From: Flavobacterium sp. CBA20B-1
Lineage (GTDB): Bacteria > Bacteroidota > Bacteroidia > Flavobacteriales > Flavobacteriaceae
Direction of reading: 5' to 3'
Length of the DNA stretch: 64,000 nucleotides
Assembly (NCBI RefSeq): GCF_028473145.1
Contig: NZ_CP092370.1
Location: forward strand, 2,170,001-2,234,000
The position numbers were made by a program, and so were the translations under genes. The stretch's first letter is position 1; each line of letters starts with the position of its first letter. Under the pieces are notes generated by a model. That model was not told the DNA's origin and searched no databases. It saw only the letters and a list, made by a program, of their open reading frames with translations. This document shows positions 48,020-57,354 of this stretch, piece by piece.

Positions 48020-48068
48020 CTTTTTGGGTAGCAACCTGCAGATCACTTGGTGTTTTTCGAATAAAAAA

Positions 48069-48103
48069 TAAAAAGCCATTCTCGGTTAAGAATGACTTTT
48101 TGT
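48069..48103. terminator. Terminator between the exported protein gene and pyk
   Basis: An imperfect hairpin AAAGCCATTCT with AGAATGACTTTT around a short loop, followed by T's; it may serve both converging genes. Confidence 0.6.
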
Positions 48104-48122
48104 TTATGTAATGATAATTTTG

Positions 48123-49553
48123 CTATTCAATTTCAGAAACTCGAATCGTGTTTACCATTCCTTTTTCAATCAAGGGCATCGAAGCTAAATTAATCGTGTA
48201 ATCGCCTGGTTGCACATAATTGTTTTCTTTAGCAATTTGGTTAATGTCTTCAATCGTCACATCGGTACTTTCGTATTTATCATACCAAAAAGCAGTAACG
48301 CCCCAAAGCAAGCTCAACTGCGTTAGCATGTGTTTGTTTGATGTATAAGCCAAAATGTGTGCATTTGGTCGCCAAGCCGAAATTTGGAACGCTGTATAAC
48401 CAGAATTGGTCAAAGTGTTAATTACTTTGGCTTCGATATCATTTGCCATAATGGCAGCGTGGAAACAGATTGATTTGGTAATGAAGCGTTTGGTTTTTAT
48501 TTTTGGATCATTCACCGGTAGTTTAATTAAATCGGAATCTTCCACACTGTTGATGATTTGTGTCATTCGTTCAATAACTTGCACCGGATAATTACCCACC
48601 GATGTTTCGCCTGAAAGCATTACCGCGTCTGCACCATCCATCACCGAATTGGCAACGTCGTTCACTTCTGCACGAGTAGGAGTTAGGCTGGTAATCATGG
48701 TTTCCATCATTTGAGTGGCAATTATAACCGGAATACGTGCATATTTGGCCTTGTGCACCAATTGTTTTTGGATGAGCGGTACTTCCTGCGCCGGAATTTC
48801 TACACCCAAATCGCCACGTGCCACCATTAATCCATCGCAATGCGAAACAATTTTGTTGATGTTTGCCACTGCTTCGGGTTTTTCTATTTTTGCGATAATC
48901 GGAATTTTGTGATCCGAATGTTCTTCAATCAATAAACGCAAATCTTCCAAATCGTCTTCTGTTCTAACAAACGAAAGGGCAATCCAATCCACACTTAATT
49001 TAATGGCAAATAAAGCGTCTTTAATATCTTTCTCGGTCAATGCCGGTAACGATACCTTAGTGTTGGGTAGATTAACGCCTTTTTTGGAACGCAAAGGCCC
49101 GCCTTGCACCACAATCGCTCTCACTTCGTGTTCGCGATCGGTATCCAAAACGTTGAAAATCAGTTTGCCGTCATCAAGCAAAATACTTTCTCCGGGGTTC
49201 ACGTCCTGCGGAAAGCTTTTATAGGTCATATACACTTTTTCGGCTGTTCCTAAAAACTCTTCTTTAGTTGAAAAAGTAATGATGTCGCCTTTTTTAAGAA
49301 CCACTTCGTCTTTCATCACACCTACGCGCAATTTGGGTCCTTGTAAATCGGCTAATATCGAGGTGTTGTATTGAAACTCTTCGTTCAGTTCTCGGATAAT
49401 TCGCACCTTGTCTTCGATATCAAAGTAATCTGCATGCGAAAAATTGATTCTAAAAACATTCACACCTGCTTCAATCATTTGTTTAATAATTTCTTTGGTG
49501 CTACAAGCCGGTCCTAAGGTTGCGACTATTTTTGTTTTTTTTCTTGGTAACAT
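48123..49553 (-). CDS. pyk: Pyruvate kinase
   Basis: The 476-residue protein converts phosphoenolpyruvate and ADP to pyruvate and ATP. It shows the N-terminal TKIVATLGPAC, the active-site IIAKIEKPEAV and GLMVARGDLGVEIP, and MMETMI followed by PTRAEVNDVANSV. The C-terminal allosteric domain is present. Its start is one base after the stop of the IPExxxVDY gene, so the two are cotranscribed. Confidence 0.97.
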   Translation of the reverse strand: MLPRKKTKIVATLGPACSTKEIIKQMIEAGVNVFRINFSHADYFDIEDKVRIIRELNEEFQYNTSILADLQGPKLRVGVMKDEVVLKKGDIITFSTKEEFLGTAEKVYMTYKSFPQDVNPGESILLDDGKLIFNVLDTDREHEVRAIVVQGGPLRSKKGVNLPNTKVSLPALTEKDIKDALFAIKLSVDWIALSFVRTEDDLEDLRLLIEEHSDHKIPIIAKIEKPEAVANINKIVSHCDGLMVARGDLGVEIPAQEVPLIQKQLVHKAKYARIPVIIATQMMETMITSLTPTRAEVNDVANSVMDGADAVMLSGETSVGNYPVQVIERMTQIINSVEDSDLIKLPVNDPKIKTKRFITKSICFHAAIMANDIEAKVINTLTNSGYTAFQISAWRPNAHILAYTSNKHMLTQLSLLWGVTAFWYDKYESTDVTIEDINQIAKENNYVQPGDYTINLASMPLIEKGMVNTIRVSEIE

Positions 49554-49554
49554 A

Positions 49555-50076
49555 TTAAAAAATTAAATTTTTTTGTGTTTTTATACTTAAAGAATCCCAT
49601 TCCACTAAAAAATGGGTTGAAAGGTTCTTTATATCTTGCAGTTTTTCCAGCAATTCTTCGGGGTTAAAAAACAGATCTGCATTTTCGATTAAAATAAAAA
49701 AATCGATGTTTTTCCATTCGTTTACTAAATAATTGGTGGCTGTAAACAAGGTGTTTTCGTTGGTAAATAATGAATGAGGTTGTTCGGTGGTGTTTTCAGA
49801 ATAATTGGATTTGTTTTCTAAAAGCCGCCAAACCAAGTGATTTTTTGTATCTTGAAACGCAAAGGTTCTAAAATAAGCCACGCCAGTGTCGGTGGTCAAA
49901 GAAATATCATCTGTTGCCTTTTCAAAACGAACCGATAAATGCCTGTTGAGCAAATACGCCATTTTGTAATCGGGAATATTTGATTTTAAGGCAATAAGGA
50001 TCGTTTCATCGTCTGCATCATCAATGAAATCTAACTTATGTAAAATTTCGTTTGTATTTTTTTTAACCATACTCAT
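49555..50076 (-). CDS. IPExxxVDY family protein
   Basis: The 173-residue cytoplasmic protein contains NIPDYKMAYLLN around residues 33-44, a variant of the motif that names this Bacteroidota family. In flavobacteria it usually lies between rnc and pyk; here it is next to pyk but separated from rnc by two lipoprotein genes. Function unknown. The start could be Met1 or Met3. Confidence 0.78.
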   Translation of the reverse strand: MSMVKKNTNEILHKLDFIDDADDETILIALKSNIPDYKMAYLLNRHLSVRFEKATDDISLTTDTGVAYFRTFAFQDTKNHLVWRLLENKSNYSENTTEQPHSLFTNENTLFTATNYLVNEWKNIDFFILIENADLFFNPEELLEKLQDIKNLSTHFLVEWDSLSIKTQKNLIF

Positions 50077-50169
50077 TCTTTAACAAAATTACAAAAATTA
50101 TACGGTTTTAATGAAGCATAGTTGCGATTTAATTGTTTTTTAATGTTTGATGCGCTCTTTGCAAATTAA

Positions 50170-50205
50170 AAAAGCCTCTGCAATAGCTTTCTATTGCAGA
50201 GGCTT
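50170..50205 (-). terminator. Strong terminator after the first DUF6252 gene
   Basis: A 15-bp perfect stem (50172-50186 with 50191-50205) with a 4-base loop; on the minus strand it is followed by a run of T's. Confidence 0.9.
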
Positions 50206-50271
50206 GCCAATAAAATAAGGTTGTTTTAATTACAATACCTGACCTTATTGCTAATTTGTTTTAGCGGTATA

Positions 50272-50856
50272 TTATCCAGCCCAGCCTTCAAACTTCATAT
50301 CAAAACGCCCCTCGCGGATTTCTACTTTTTTACCTTGTTCATTAACGGCATCAAACCAAAACGTACCCGATATGACATTATTGGTTTTATCTAATCTGGT
50401 TATATGAAATTCGCCAGTATTATTGTTGTCGGTTTCATAGCTATCTGGGTTAACTATATTTGTATAGTGAATATAACTTCCTGAATTATTACTTGAATTT
50501 GTCTTTAAGATATATTTTTTGCCCTCTTCTAAAATTTGATTATTATTGTAGATTGTAATTGATTCAGTCCCTTGCATTGAGGTATTGTTTTCATTTCTTA
50601 TAATAGAAAATTTCAATGTTAAATTATCATGATAATAGCCGCAATAAGGGTTGGGATTTGCCCCTCCTGTTCTTGTACCACTTGGTAAAAAAGCTTTACC
50701 ATTTAGCAAACAGCCTACTTTGTTGGCTCCGGTTTGGGTAGGTGGTGGCAGCTTGTCTATTTCGGCTATTTGCTGTTCTGGTTGTGGTGCTTGGTCGTCT
50801 TTGTTACAAGAAACAAAGAAAGCAATGGTTACTAATATAAATAGTAGTTTTTTCAT
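50272..50856 (-). CDS. DUF6252 family lipoprotein, paralogue A
   Basis: The 194-residue protein has a lipoprotein signal peptide (FVSC, Cys17) and the DUF6252-type start IDKLPPPTQTGANKVGCLLNG, with GTFWFDAVNEQGKKVEIREG and a C-terminal FEGWAG. It belongs to small Bacteroidota lipoproteins of unknown role. It is a tandem paralogue of the gene at 50991: the first 50 or so and last 45 codons are nearly identical, while the middle (about residues 60-140) differs. Confidence 0.82.
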   Translation of the reverse strand: MKKLLFILVTIAFFVSCNKDDQAPQPEQQIAEIDKLPPPTQTGANKVGCLLNGKAFLPSGTRTGGANPNPYCGYYHDNLTLKFSIIRNENNTSMQGTESITIYNNNQILEEGKKYILKTNSSNNSGSYIHYTNIVNPDSYETDNNNTGEFHITRLDKTNNVISGTFWFDAVNEQGKKVEIREGRFDMKFEGWAG

Positions 50857-50990
50857 AAAAGTAGTTTTAATTTGAAACGTAAATTAATAAAAAAATAACT
50901 AAAAATCAAAACTTTAATCAATAAAAATTTTAAATCAACGTTTTATATTTATAACACTTGGTTTTATTGCTGATTTACTTTAACGGTATA

Positions 50991-51575
50991 TTATCCAGCC
51001 CAGCCTTCAAACTTCATATCAAAACGCCCCTCGCGGATTTCAACTTTTTCACTCTGTTCATTCACAGCATCAAACCAAAATGTACCGGATATAATATTTT
51101 TTTCTTTATCCAATTTGGTAATATGGAGCTCGCCCTTATAGTCCTCATTAGTTTCATAGCTTTCGTCAGGTACTCCCGCCATTCCCCCTGTTATTGCAAA
51201 TACAGCATTTTTTCTACTCTGGATTTCTTTTAATGAATATGTCATATTTTCCTCTAAAATAATATCACTACTGTATATTGCTACTGATTCCGTTCCGTTT
51301 CCGGTAATGTTCCCCTCATTTTTTACAATTCTGATAATTAAAACAAAAGCATCGTGGTAATAGGCACAGTAGGGGTTGCTACTACCAGTTAGTTGCCCTT
51401 TAGGTAAAAAAGCCTTACCGTTAACCAAACAACCAATTTTATTGGCTCCGGTTTGTGTTGCTGGTGGCAGCTTGTCTATTTCGGCTATTTGCGGTTCTGG
51501 TTGTGGTGCTTGGTCGTCTTTGTTACAAGAAACAAAGAAAGCAATGGTTGCTAATATAAATAGTAGTTTTTTCAT
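50991..51575 (-). CDS. DUF6252 family lipoprotein, paralogue B
   Basis: Also 194 residues, lipobox FVSC, and the same start (DKLPPATQTGANKIGCLVNG) and end. The middle part carries different residues (SSNPYCAYYHDAFVLI, AVFAITGGMAGVPDES). Together with paralogue A it is inserted between rnc and the IPExxxVDY gene, which are usually adjacent. The 5' flanks of the two differ, so each may have its own promoter. Confidence 0.82.
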   Translation of the reverse strand: MKKLLFILATIAFFVSCNKDDQAPQPEPQIAEIDKLPPATQTGANKIGCLVNGKAFLPKGQLTGSSNPYCAYYHDAFVLIIRIVKNEGNITGNGTESVAIYSSDIILEENMTYSLKEIQSRKNAVFAITGGMAGVPDESYETNEDYKGELHITKLDKEKNIISGTFWFDAVNEQSEKVEIREGRFDMKFEGWAG

Positions 51576-51732
51576 AAGATTTTGTTTTTGTGTATTGCTA
51601 AATTATTGTTTTTTAACGTAAAACAAAATGAATTGGTAAAAAAAATCAATAAAACGCTTTTTTACTCATAATATAGTGTGAGATGGACTAAAGTTTTTTA
51701 TTTGCGAAAATCATGCATAACCTCTAAAGCAA

Positions 51733-52470
51733 TTACTGCATTTCTTTTTGCAATGCAAAAAACGCCCGTTGGGCAGCTTTTTCTTCTGCTTTTTTCTTGC
51801 TGGTTGCGCGTGCGCGTGCAATTTCTACATCGTTGAAGTATAATTTTATGCAGAAATGTTTTACAGTGTCTTTGCCATTGTCTTCGCAATTTTCAAACCT
51901 AAACGTACATTTATTTTTCTGGCAATATTCAATGAATAAGCTTTTGTAGCTGGTGATTTTGTTTTCCAGATAGCCCAAATCTTTAAAATCTATTAAAATG
52001 TTTTTATAGATGAATTTTTCACAAACGGCAAATCCGGCATCAATATAAATAGCGCCAATTAAAGCTTCTAGAAGGTTTCCGTTGATGTTGTCTCCAAAAT
52101 TGGCTACATTGGCTTTAGATCGCACTAAATGAATTAATTGCAGTTTTTTGCCAACGCTGTTTAAATACGCTCTATTCACAATTTTGGAACGCATTTGGGT
52201 TAAGTAGCCCTCATCGCCTTTTGGGGCATTTTTGTAAAGGAAAGCAGCAATGACCGAACCTAAAATGGCATCGCCTAAAAATTCTAAGCGTTCGTAATTA
52301 AGCGCATCGCCTGTAAGGGTGGTTTTGTTTAAAGACCTGTGGGTAAACGCAGTTTCAAACAATAAGATTTTTTTGGGTTTGTACCCGATGATTTTGGTGA
52401 TGGCAGAACAAAAAATCCCACTATTGTTCATAGGGGATTTTTTTGATATTATTTTTTTAAGCCAATTCAC
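51733..52470 (-). CDS. rnc: Ribonuclease III
   Basis: The 245-residue protein has the RNase III signature ERLEFLGDAIL near residues 60-70 and a second catalytic acidic site in NLLEALIGAIYID, then a C-terminal double-stranded-RNA-binding domain ending with KKKAEEKAAQRAFFAL. It processes rRNA precursors and other double-stranded RNA. fabF lies 9 bases upstream in the same direction, matching the conserved acpP-fabF-rnc order. Confidence 0.96.
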   Translation of the reverse strand: MNWLKKIISKKSPMNNSGIFCSAITKIIGYKPKKILLFETAFTHRSLNKTTLTGDALNYERLEFLGDAILGSVIAAFLYKNAPKGDEGYLTQMRSKIVNRAYLNSVGKKLQLIHLVRSKANVANFGDNINGNLLEALIGAIYIDAGFAVCEKFIYKNILIDFKDLGYLENKITSYKSLFIEYCQKNKCTFRFENCEDNGKDTVKHFCIKLYFNDVEIARARATSKKKAEEKAAQRAFFALQKEMQ

Positions 52471-52479
52471 GGTTTGTTC

Positions 52480-53727
52480 TTATATTTTTTTGAATAAAAC
52501 ACAAGCATTGTGCCCACCAAAACCAAAAGTATTGCTCATGGCTACTTTAACATCGCGTTTTTGTGCTTTGTTTAAAGTAAGGTTTAATGATGGATCAATG
52601 TTTTCATCTACCGTTGTGTGGTTGATTGTTGGAGGGATAATTCCGTTTTGCATCGCCAAGATAGAAGCAATTGCTTCAATAGCACCAGCAGCACCCAATA
52701 AGTGACCAGTCATTGATTTAGTAGAGTTGATGTTGATGTTTTTAGCATGATCGCCAAAAACTGCTTTAATTGCTTTTAATTCGGCAACATCTCCAAGCGG
52801 TGTTGAAGTTCCGTGTGTGTTGATATGGTCCACGTCTTCAGGTTTTAAGCCAGCGTCGCGCAAACAGTTTTCCATTACGGCAATAACACCAATTCCTTCA
52901 GGATGTGGGGCAGTTAAGTGATACGCATCAGAAGATAAACCACCACCGCCAACTTCGCAGTAGATTTTAGCACCACGAGCAACAGCATGTTCGTACTCTT
53001 CTAATACCAAAGCACCCGCACCTTCGCCTAAAACAAATCCATCGCGAGTAGCATCAAATGGTCTTGAAGCGGTTTCCGGACTTTCGTTTCTGGTTGATAA
53101 TGCTTGCATAGAGTTAAATCCGCCCATACCTGCAATGGTTACAGCTGCTTCTGAACCACCTGAAACAATCACATCACACATTCCTAAACGGATGTAGTTG
53201 AAAGCATCTACCAACGCATTTGCCGAAGAAGCACATGCAGAAACGGTAGTGTAATTTGGTCCCATAAAACCATTTCGCATAGAAATGTGTCCTGGAGCAA
53301 TATCAGCAATCATTTTAGGAATAAAGAATGGATTAAAACGCGGTGTTCCATCACCAGCGGCATAATTCATCACTTCGTCTTGAAAAGTTTGCAAACCTCC
53401 AATTCCAGCTCCCCAAATAACGCCCACTCTGTATTTGTTTACATTTTCCAATGTAATTCCAGCATCTTTAATGGCTTCGTCACTGGCAACAATTGCGTAT
53501 TGAGCAAATTTATCCAATCTACGCACCTCTTTTTTGTCGATAAAATCTTCAACATTGAAGTTTTTTACCTCACAAGCAAATTTGGTTTTATGCTTTTCAG
53601 TATCGTAATAAGTAATAGGGGCAGCGCCACTTTTTCCGTTCAAAAGGCCGTCCCAATATTCTTGAAGATTGTTTCCAATAGGAGTTAATGCTCCAAGACC
53701 CGTTACAACAACACGCTTTAATTGCAT
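52480..53727 (-). CDS. fabF: 3-oxoacyl-ACP synthase II
   Basis: The 415-residue protein (start MQLKRVVVTG, 53727) has the catalytic Cys in VSACASSANA and the two His sites NTHGTSTP and KSMTGHLLGAAGA. It elongates fatty acyl-ACP with malonyl-ACP. An ATG 12 codons upstream adds residues not found in the family. acpP is 164 bases upstream on the same strand. Confidence 0.97.
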   Translation of the reverse strand: MQLKRVVVTGLGALTPIGNNLQEYWDGLLNGKSGAAPITYYDTEKHKTKFACEVKNFNVEDFIDKKEVRRLDKFAQYAIVASDEAIKDAGITLENVNKYRVGVIWGAGIGGLQTFQDEVMNYAAGDGTPRFNPFFIPKMIADIAPGHISMRNGFMGPNYTTVSACASSANALVDAFNYIRLGMCDVIVSGGSEAAVTIAGMGGFNSMQALSTRNESPETASRPFDATRDGFVLGEGAGALVLEEYEHAVARGAKIYCEVGGGGLSSDAYHLTAPHPEGIGVIAVMENCLRDAGLKPEDVDHINTHGTSTPLGDVAELKAIKAVFGDHAKNININSTKSMTGHLLGAAGAIEAIASILAMQNGIIPPTINHTTVDENIDPSLNLTLNKAQKRDVKVAMSNTFGFGGHNACVLFKKI

Positions 53728-53891
53728 ATACTTTGTATTTTTAATTAAAAAAATAAAACCCAAGTTTCAGGATAATGGAAACATTGGGTTGCTATAATTT
53801 TATAGATTTTTAATCTAAAATTTAATCTTAACCAAAAAAAGGTAAATAATAACACCTGCGCAATAATAGTATCACGCAGGCTTATTAGTTA

Positions 53892-54128
53892 TTATTTTTT
53901 AGCCTCTTCGATGTAAGAGATAGCTTGACCAACAGTAGCAATGTTTTCAGCCTGATCGTCTGGGATTTGAATGTCAAATTCTTTTTCAAACTCCATGATT
54001 AGCTCAACAGTGTCTAATGAATCAGCTCCTAAATCATTTGTGAAGCTTGCTTCTGTTACAACTTCGTTTTCGTCAACTCCTAATTTGTCAACGATAATTG
54101 CCTTTACTCTTGATGCAATGTCTGACAT
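53892..54128 (-). CDS. acpP: Acyl carrier protein
   Basis: A 78-residue acidic helical protein with the phosphopantetheine site [10 protein letters not shown] (Ser about 39). It carries growing acyl chains for fatty acid synthesis. A TATTTTTG box at 54163-54170 on the minus strand is a likely -7 element. Followed by fabF and rnc. Confidence 0.97.
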   Translation of the reverse strand: MSDIASRVKAIIVDKLGVDENEVVTEASFTNDLGADSLDTVELIMEFEKEFDIQIPDDQAENIATVGQAISYIEEAKK

Positions 54129-54318
54129 AATCTTTTCTATTTTTTAAGTTTAATTGTTGTGGCAAAAATATAAAACTTTCGTTTATAACCACACATTTAA
54201 TTGTTTTTGTAATTGCGAAGTTAAAAAAATAATTTTTAATTGGATATTTTTTTCGACTTTTGTGGTGGTTAATTTAATTATTTTATTTTTAAAACACAAT
54301 AAAAAATTTTGTAATTGT

Positions 54319-54882
54319 ATGAAAAACATTGTTTTAATGGCTTCTGGGTCGGGTAGTAACGCTGAAAATATTATTTGTTTTTTTAGAGATAAAAATATTT
54401 TGTGCAATTTTCATATCATTACTAATAAAAAGGATGCTTTTGTTTTGGAACGTGCCAAAAAATTAAATGTTCCTGCCGAAGTAATTACAAAAAACCAAAA
54501 TGAGGAGGGTGTTTTGCTTGATAGAATCAATGAATTAAAGCCCGATTTAATTGTTTTGGCTGGATATTTACTGTTGTTTCCTGCCGAAATTGTGGCTTTG
54601 TATCCTAATAAAATAATAAATATTCATCCGGCATTGTTGCCCAAATTTGGCGGCAAAGGCATGTATGGGTCGTTTGTACACGAAGCGGTTGTTGCCCATA
54701 AAGAAAGCGAAACTGGCATCACTATTCACTATGTGAGCGAACATTACGACGAAGGTGCTGTGATTTTTCAGGCAAAAACGCCGGTTGTGGTAACCGATAC
54801 ACCTTTAGATATTGCCAATAAAGTTCATAAACTAGAGTATGAACATTTCCCGAAAGTGATCGAAAAATTATTGAACGATTAA
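54319..54882 (+). CDS. purN: Phosphoribosylglycinamide formyltransferase
   Basis: The 187-residue protein (start MKNIVLMASGSGSN at 54319) transfers a formyl group from 10-formyl-tetrahydrofolate in purine synthesis. It has the GSGSN phosphate loop, the catalytic Asn-His-Asp set in NIHPALLPKFGG and HYVSEHYDEGAVI. Reading upstream of 54319 gives a hydrophobic stretch that does not belong to the family. Its stop overlaps the stop of the convergent gene. Confidence 0.94.
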   Translation: MKNIVLMASGSGSNAENIICFFRDKNILCNFHIITNKKDAFVLERAKKLNVPAEVITKNQNEEGVLLDRINELKPDLIVLAGYLLLFPAEIVALYPNKIINIHPALLPKFGGKGMYGSFVHEAVVAHKESETGITIHYVSEHYDEGAVIFQAKTPVVVTDTPLDIANKVHKLEYEHFPKVIEKLLND

Positions 54883-55388
54883 AGCGATGTTCCCACACCA
54901 ATAAGTATTTCCCCTATAAAACCTTCGGCTTCTTCGCGGTTCAGCAAGCGGCGAATACACTTTTCGGTAGCCCAAAGTTTCACCACATCGGTTAAAATAT
55001 GGTGTGGATCATCAAAAATAAGGTGGTCGGTTTTTGTGCGAATCTTTGCCGATTTTTTACTTTCAACTTCGGTTATTTCTAATCGATTAAACAATGGTTT
55101 TGATAATTTGTAGTGTTTTTCTAAATACAAATCGTTTCTTTTGTAACTGCCAATTTCAAATGATAGCGAATCATCAACCGCAAAAATAAGATTCTCTTCA
55201 AAAACATAATAATCGTTAATAATTCGTTTGTTTTTTAAATCGATATCGGTGTGATTGTAATCATTGCTGTCCCAAAGTCGGGCAATGGTATCATTTGGTA
55301 TATCAAAATAAATGGTGTCGTTTTGCAAATATTGAGCGTTGCCAAAACCGAAGCTAAATAGTAAAAAGAATGTTTGAAGTGTTTTCAT
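54879..55388 (-). CDS. Exported protein of unknown function
   Basis: The 169-residue protein (start at 55388) has a signal peptide ending in GNAQ and a mature part rich in Asp, Asn and Lys (DTIYFDIPNDTIARLWDS, then a beta-rich middle). No family is recognised. An in-frame extension to 55706 overlaps rnhA on the other strand and lacks gene-like features. The last four bases overlap purN. Confidence 0.72.
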   Translation of the reverse strand: MKTLQTFFLLFSFGFGNAQYLQNDTIYFDIPNDTIARLWDSNDYNHTDIDLKNKRIINDYYVFEENLIFAVDDSLSFEIGSYKRNDLYLEKHYKLSKPLFNRLEITEVESKKSAKIRTKTDHLIFDDPHHILTDVVKLWATEKCIRRLLNREEAEGFIGEILIGVGTSL

Positions 55389-55436
55389 AAAGAAATTTTT
55401 ATCAAAACTAACAAAAAAAATGCCAAAATAGAATTG

Positions 55437-55444
55437 TATTTTTG
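55437..55444 (+). promoter_or_regulatory. -7 box for rnhA
   Basis: TATTTTTG, 15 bases before the rnhA ATG at 55460. An alternative start codon at 55442 would lie inside this box. Confidence 0.5.
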
Positions 55445-55459
55445 CTGAAACGAAATCAC

Positions 55460-55939
55460 ATGCAACCCGAAATTCTTTTATATACCGATGGTTCATCGCG
55501 CGGCAATCCAGGTCCGGGTGGATATGGCGTGATCCTTCATTTAAACAACACCAAGCATTACAAAGAATTATCAAAAGGATATCGCAAAACCACGAACAAC
55601 CGTATGGAATTGTTGGCAGTAATTGTGGGGTTAGAAGCTTTAACAAAAGACAATTTAACGGTTTTGGTGGTTTCTGATTCCAAATATGTCGTAGATTCTG
55701 TTGCAAAAGGCTGGGTTTTTGGTTGGGAAAAAAAGGGTTTTGCAGGGAAGAAAAACCCCGATTTATGGCAACGATTTTTAAAAGTGTACCGCAAACATAA
55801 AGTGAGCTTTCAATGGATCAAAGGGCACAACAACCACCCAATGAACGAACGTTGCGATTTCTTGGCAGTTCAGGCATCAAAAGAACCAAAATTGTTAATT
55901 GATGAATTTTACGAAAGCGAAGAAGGGATGTTGTTATAA
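55460..55939 (+). CDS. rnhA: Ribonuclease HI
   Basis: The 159-residue protein (start MQPEILLYTDGS) degrades the RNA strand of RNA-DNA hybrids. It has the catalytic residues in YTDGSSRGNPGPGG (Asp), NRMELLAVI (Glu), VVSDSKYVVDS (Asp) and a final acidic site in ERCDFLAVQ. The basic handle region (KGWVFGWEKKGF) is present. Confidence 0.95.
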   Translation: MQPEILLYTDGSSRGNPGPGGYGVILHLNNTKHYKELSKGYRKTTNNRMELLAVIVGLEALTKDNLTVLVVSDSKYVVDSVAKGWVFGWEKKGFAGKKNPDLWQRFLKVYRKHKVSFQWIKGHNNHPMNERCDFLAVQASKEPKLLIDEFYESEEGMLL

Positions 55940-56368
55940 TTTTTTTTCTAAAAAGATACGCCTGCATTTTCAAAACAGGTTGTTGTATTTTAAAATGCTA
56001 ATTATGCGTGCAAATAGGATGGGTAAATTGCAAATGGATGTTTATAAAAAGAAACATCCTATTTTAGCCTTAACTGATCTGCGGTAATCTGGTAAAATTC
56101 CAAACTTTAAATTTAGTAGAAATTTAAGCGTCAGAAACTATAATACTCGAAATGTTTAAAGAATTAAGCTATTTTGAAAAACTAAAATCTGAACTAATTC
56201 AAACTAAATCAGTGGTTCATACAAGATTTTTTAATCAAAAGAGAACTTTTGGAACGGTTGTGATTTGGAAAGAAATTGTTTTGTAAATCTCGTTAAACTT
56301 TTAAACGCATAAACTTTTAAACTTCTAAACAAAAACTTATCTTTGCATCTTCATTTACAAACAACTAT
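55940..56368. other. Spacer with possible gene remnants
   Basis: About 430 bases without a solid gene. Two short open stretches (starting at about 55997 and at 56152) may be fragments of lost genes. The end holds a full -7 box, TATCTTTG at 56338-56345, for the kinase gene that follows. Confidence 0.4.
56152..56286 (+). CDS. Possible 44-residue protein or gene fragment
   Basis: ATG at 56152, stop at 56284-56286. It encodes MFKELSYFEKLKSEL and more, with a C-terminal FFNQKRTFGTVVIW segment. The residue mix looks protein-like, but there is no clear ribosome site or family, so it may be a remnant of a longer gene. Confidence 0.3.
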   Translation: MFKELSYFEKLKSELIQTKSVVHTRFFNQKRTFGTVVIWKEIVL

Positions 56369-57298
56369 ATGAACAAATTATTGATTGTAGGAACGGTTGC
56401 TTTTGATGCGATTGAAACACCTTTTGGCAAAACCGACAAAATTCTTGGAGGTGCTGCAACTTACATCGGACTTTCAGCCGCACATTTTAATGTAAAATCA
56501 GCCATCGTTTCTGTAGTTGGGAACGATTTTCCGCAAGAATATTTAGATTTATTATCAAGCAAAAACATCGATATTTCTGGAATTGAAGTAGTAAAAGACG
56601 GCAAAACATTTTTTTGGAGTGGATTGTATCACAACGACTTAAATTCGCGCGATACATTGGATACACAATTAAATGTTTTGGCAGATTTTAATCCAGTGGT
56701 TCCGCAAGATTTTAAAGATTCTGATGTAATCATGCTAGGAAATTTGCATCCAAACATTCAAATCAGTGTTTTAGACCAGTTAACCGCAAAACCTAAATTG
56801 GTTGTTTTAGACACCATGAATTTTTGGATGGATTGTGCTTTGGAAGAACTAAAACAAGTTTTAAAACGTGTAGATGTGCTTACCATTAATGATGAAGAAG
56901 CGCGCCAGCTTTCAGGAGCATATTCATTGGTGAAAGCAGCAGAAATTATTCACGAAATGGGACCAAAATACGTGGTGATTAAAAAAGGTGAACACGGCGC
57001 TTTACTTTTCAACAATGACCAAGTGTTTTTTGCACCGGCATTGCCTTTGAAAGAAGTGTTTGATCCAACGGGAGCCGGTGACACCTTTGCTGGTGGTTTT
57101 TCAGGCTATTTAGCGCAGCAAGGAATTGTTTCGTTCCACAACATGAAAAACGCGATTATTCACGGTTCCAATTTGGCATCGTTCTGTGTTGAAAAATTCG
57201 GAACCGAGCGCATGGAGCAATTAGATAAAGAAGAAGTAAACGCACGTTTGCAACAATTTAAAATGTTAACACAGTTCGATATAGAACTAACACAATAA
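56369..57298 (+). CDS. PfkB-family sugar/nucleoside kinase
   Basis: The 309-residue protein has the PfkB start motif LGGAATYIGLSAAHF and the C-terminal catalytic motif DPTGAGDTFAGGF with the catalytic Asp. It phosphorylates a sugar or nucleoside; ribose, adenosine or inosine are possible but not distinguished here. Its position directly before purF, with a terminator-like hairpin between, suggests a role in purine or ribose salvage. Confidence 0.9.
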   Translation: MNKLLIVGTVAFDAIETPFGKTDKILGGAATYIGLSAAHFNVKSAIVSVVGNDFPQEYLDLLSSKNIDISGIEVVKDGKTFFWSGLYHNDLNSRDTLDTQLNVLADFNPVVPQDFKDSDVIMLGNLHPNIQISVLDQLTAKPKLVVLDTMNFWMDCALEELKQVLKRVDVLTINDEEARQLSGAYSLVKAAEIIHEMGPKYVVIKKGEHGALLFNNDQVFFAPALPLKEVFDPTGAGDTFAGGFSGYLAQQGIVSFHNMKNAIIHGSNLASFCVEKFGTERMEQLDKEEVNARLQQFKMLTQFDIELTQ

Positions 57299-57304
57299 CA
57301 ACAG

Positions 57305-57329
57305 AAAGCCCAAATTGTGGGCTTTTTTT
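57305..57329 (+). terminator. Hairpin between the kinase gene and purF
   Basis: AAAGCCCA pairs with TGGGCTTT around five bases, followed by T's. Confidence 0.8.
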
Positions 57330-57354
57330 GGTTTAACAACAACACACAACATAT

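Noticed and set aside
54154..54318. N-terminal extension of purN
   Set aside because: The extra residues form a hydrophobic stretch foreign to the family, and the region overlaps the acpP promoter.
55389..55706. N-terminal extension of the exported protein gene at 54879
   Set aside because: It runs antisense through the start of rnhA, lacks protein-like character, and would hide the signal peptide.
55899..56087. A 62-codon frame after rnhA
   Set aside because: It overlaps the rnhA end in another frame, has no family features, and its second half is at best a remnant.
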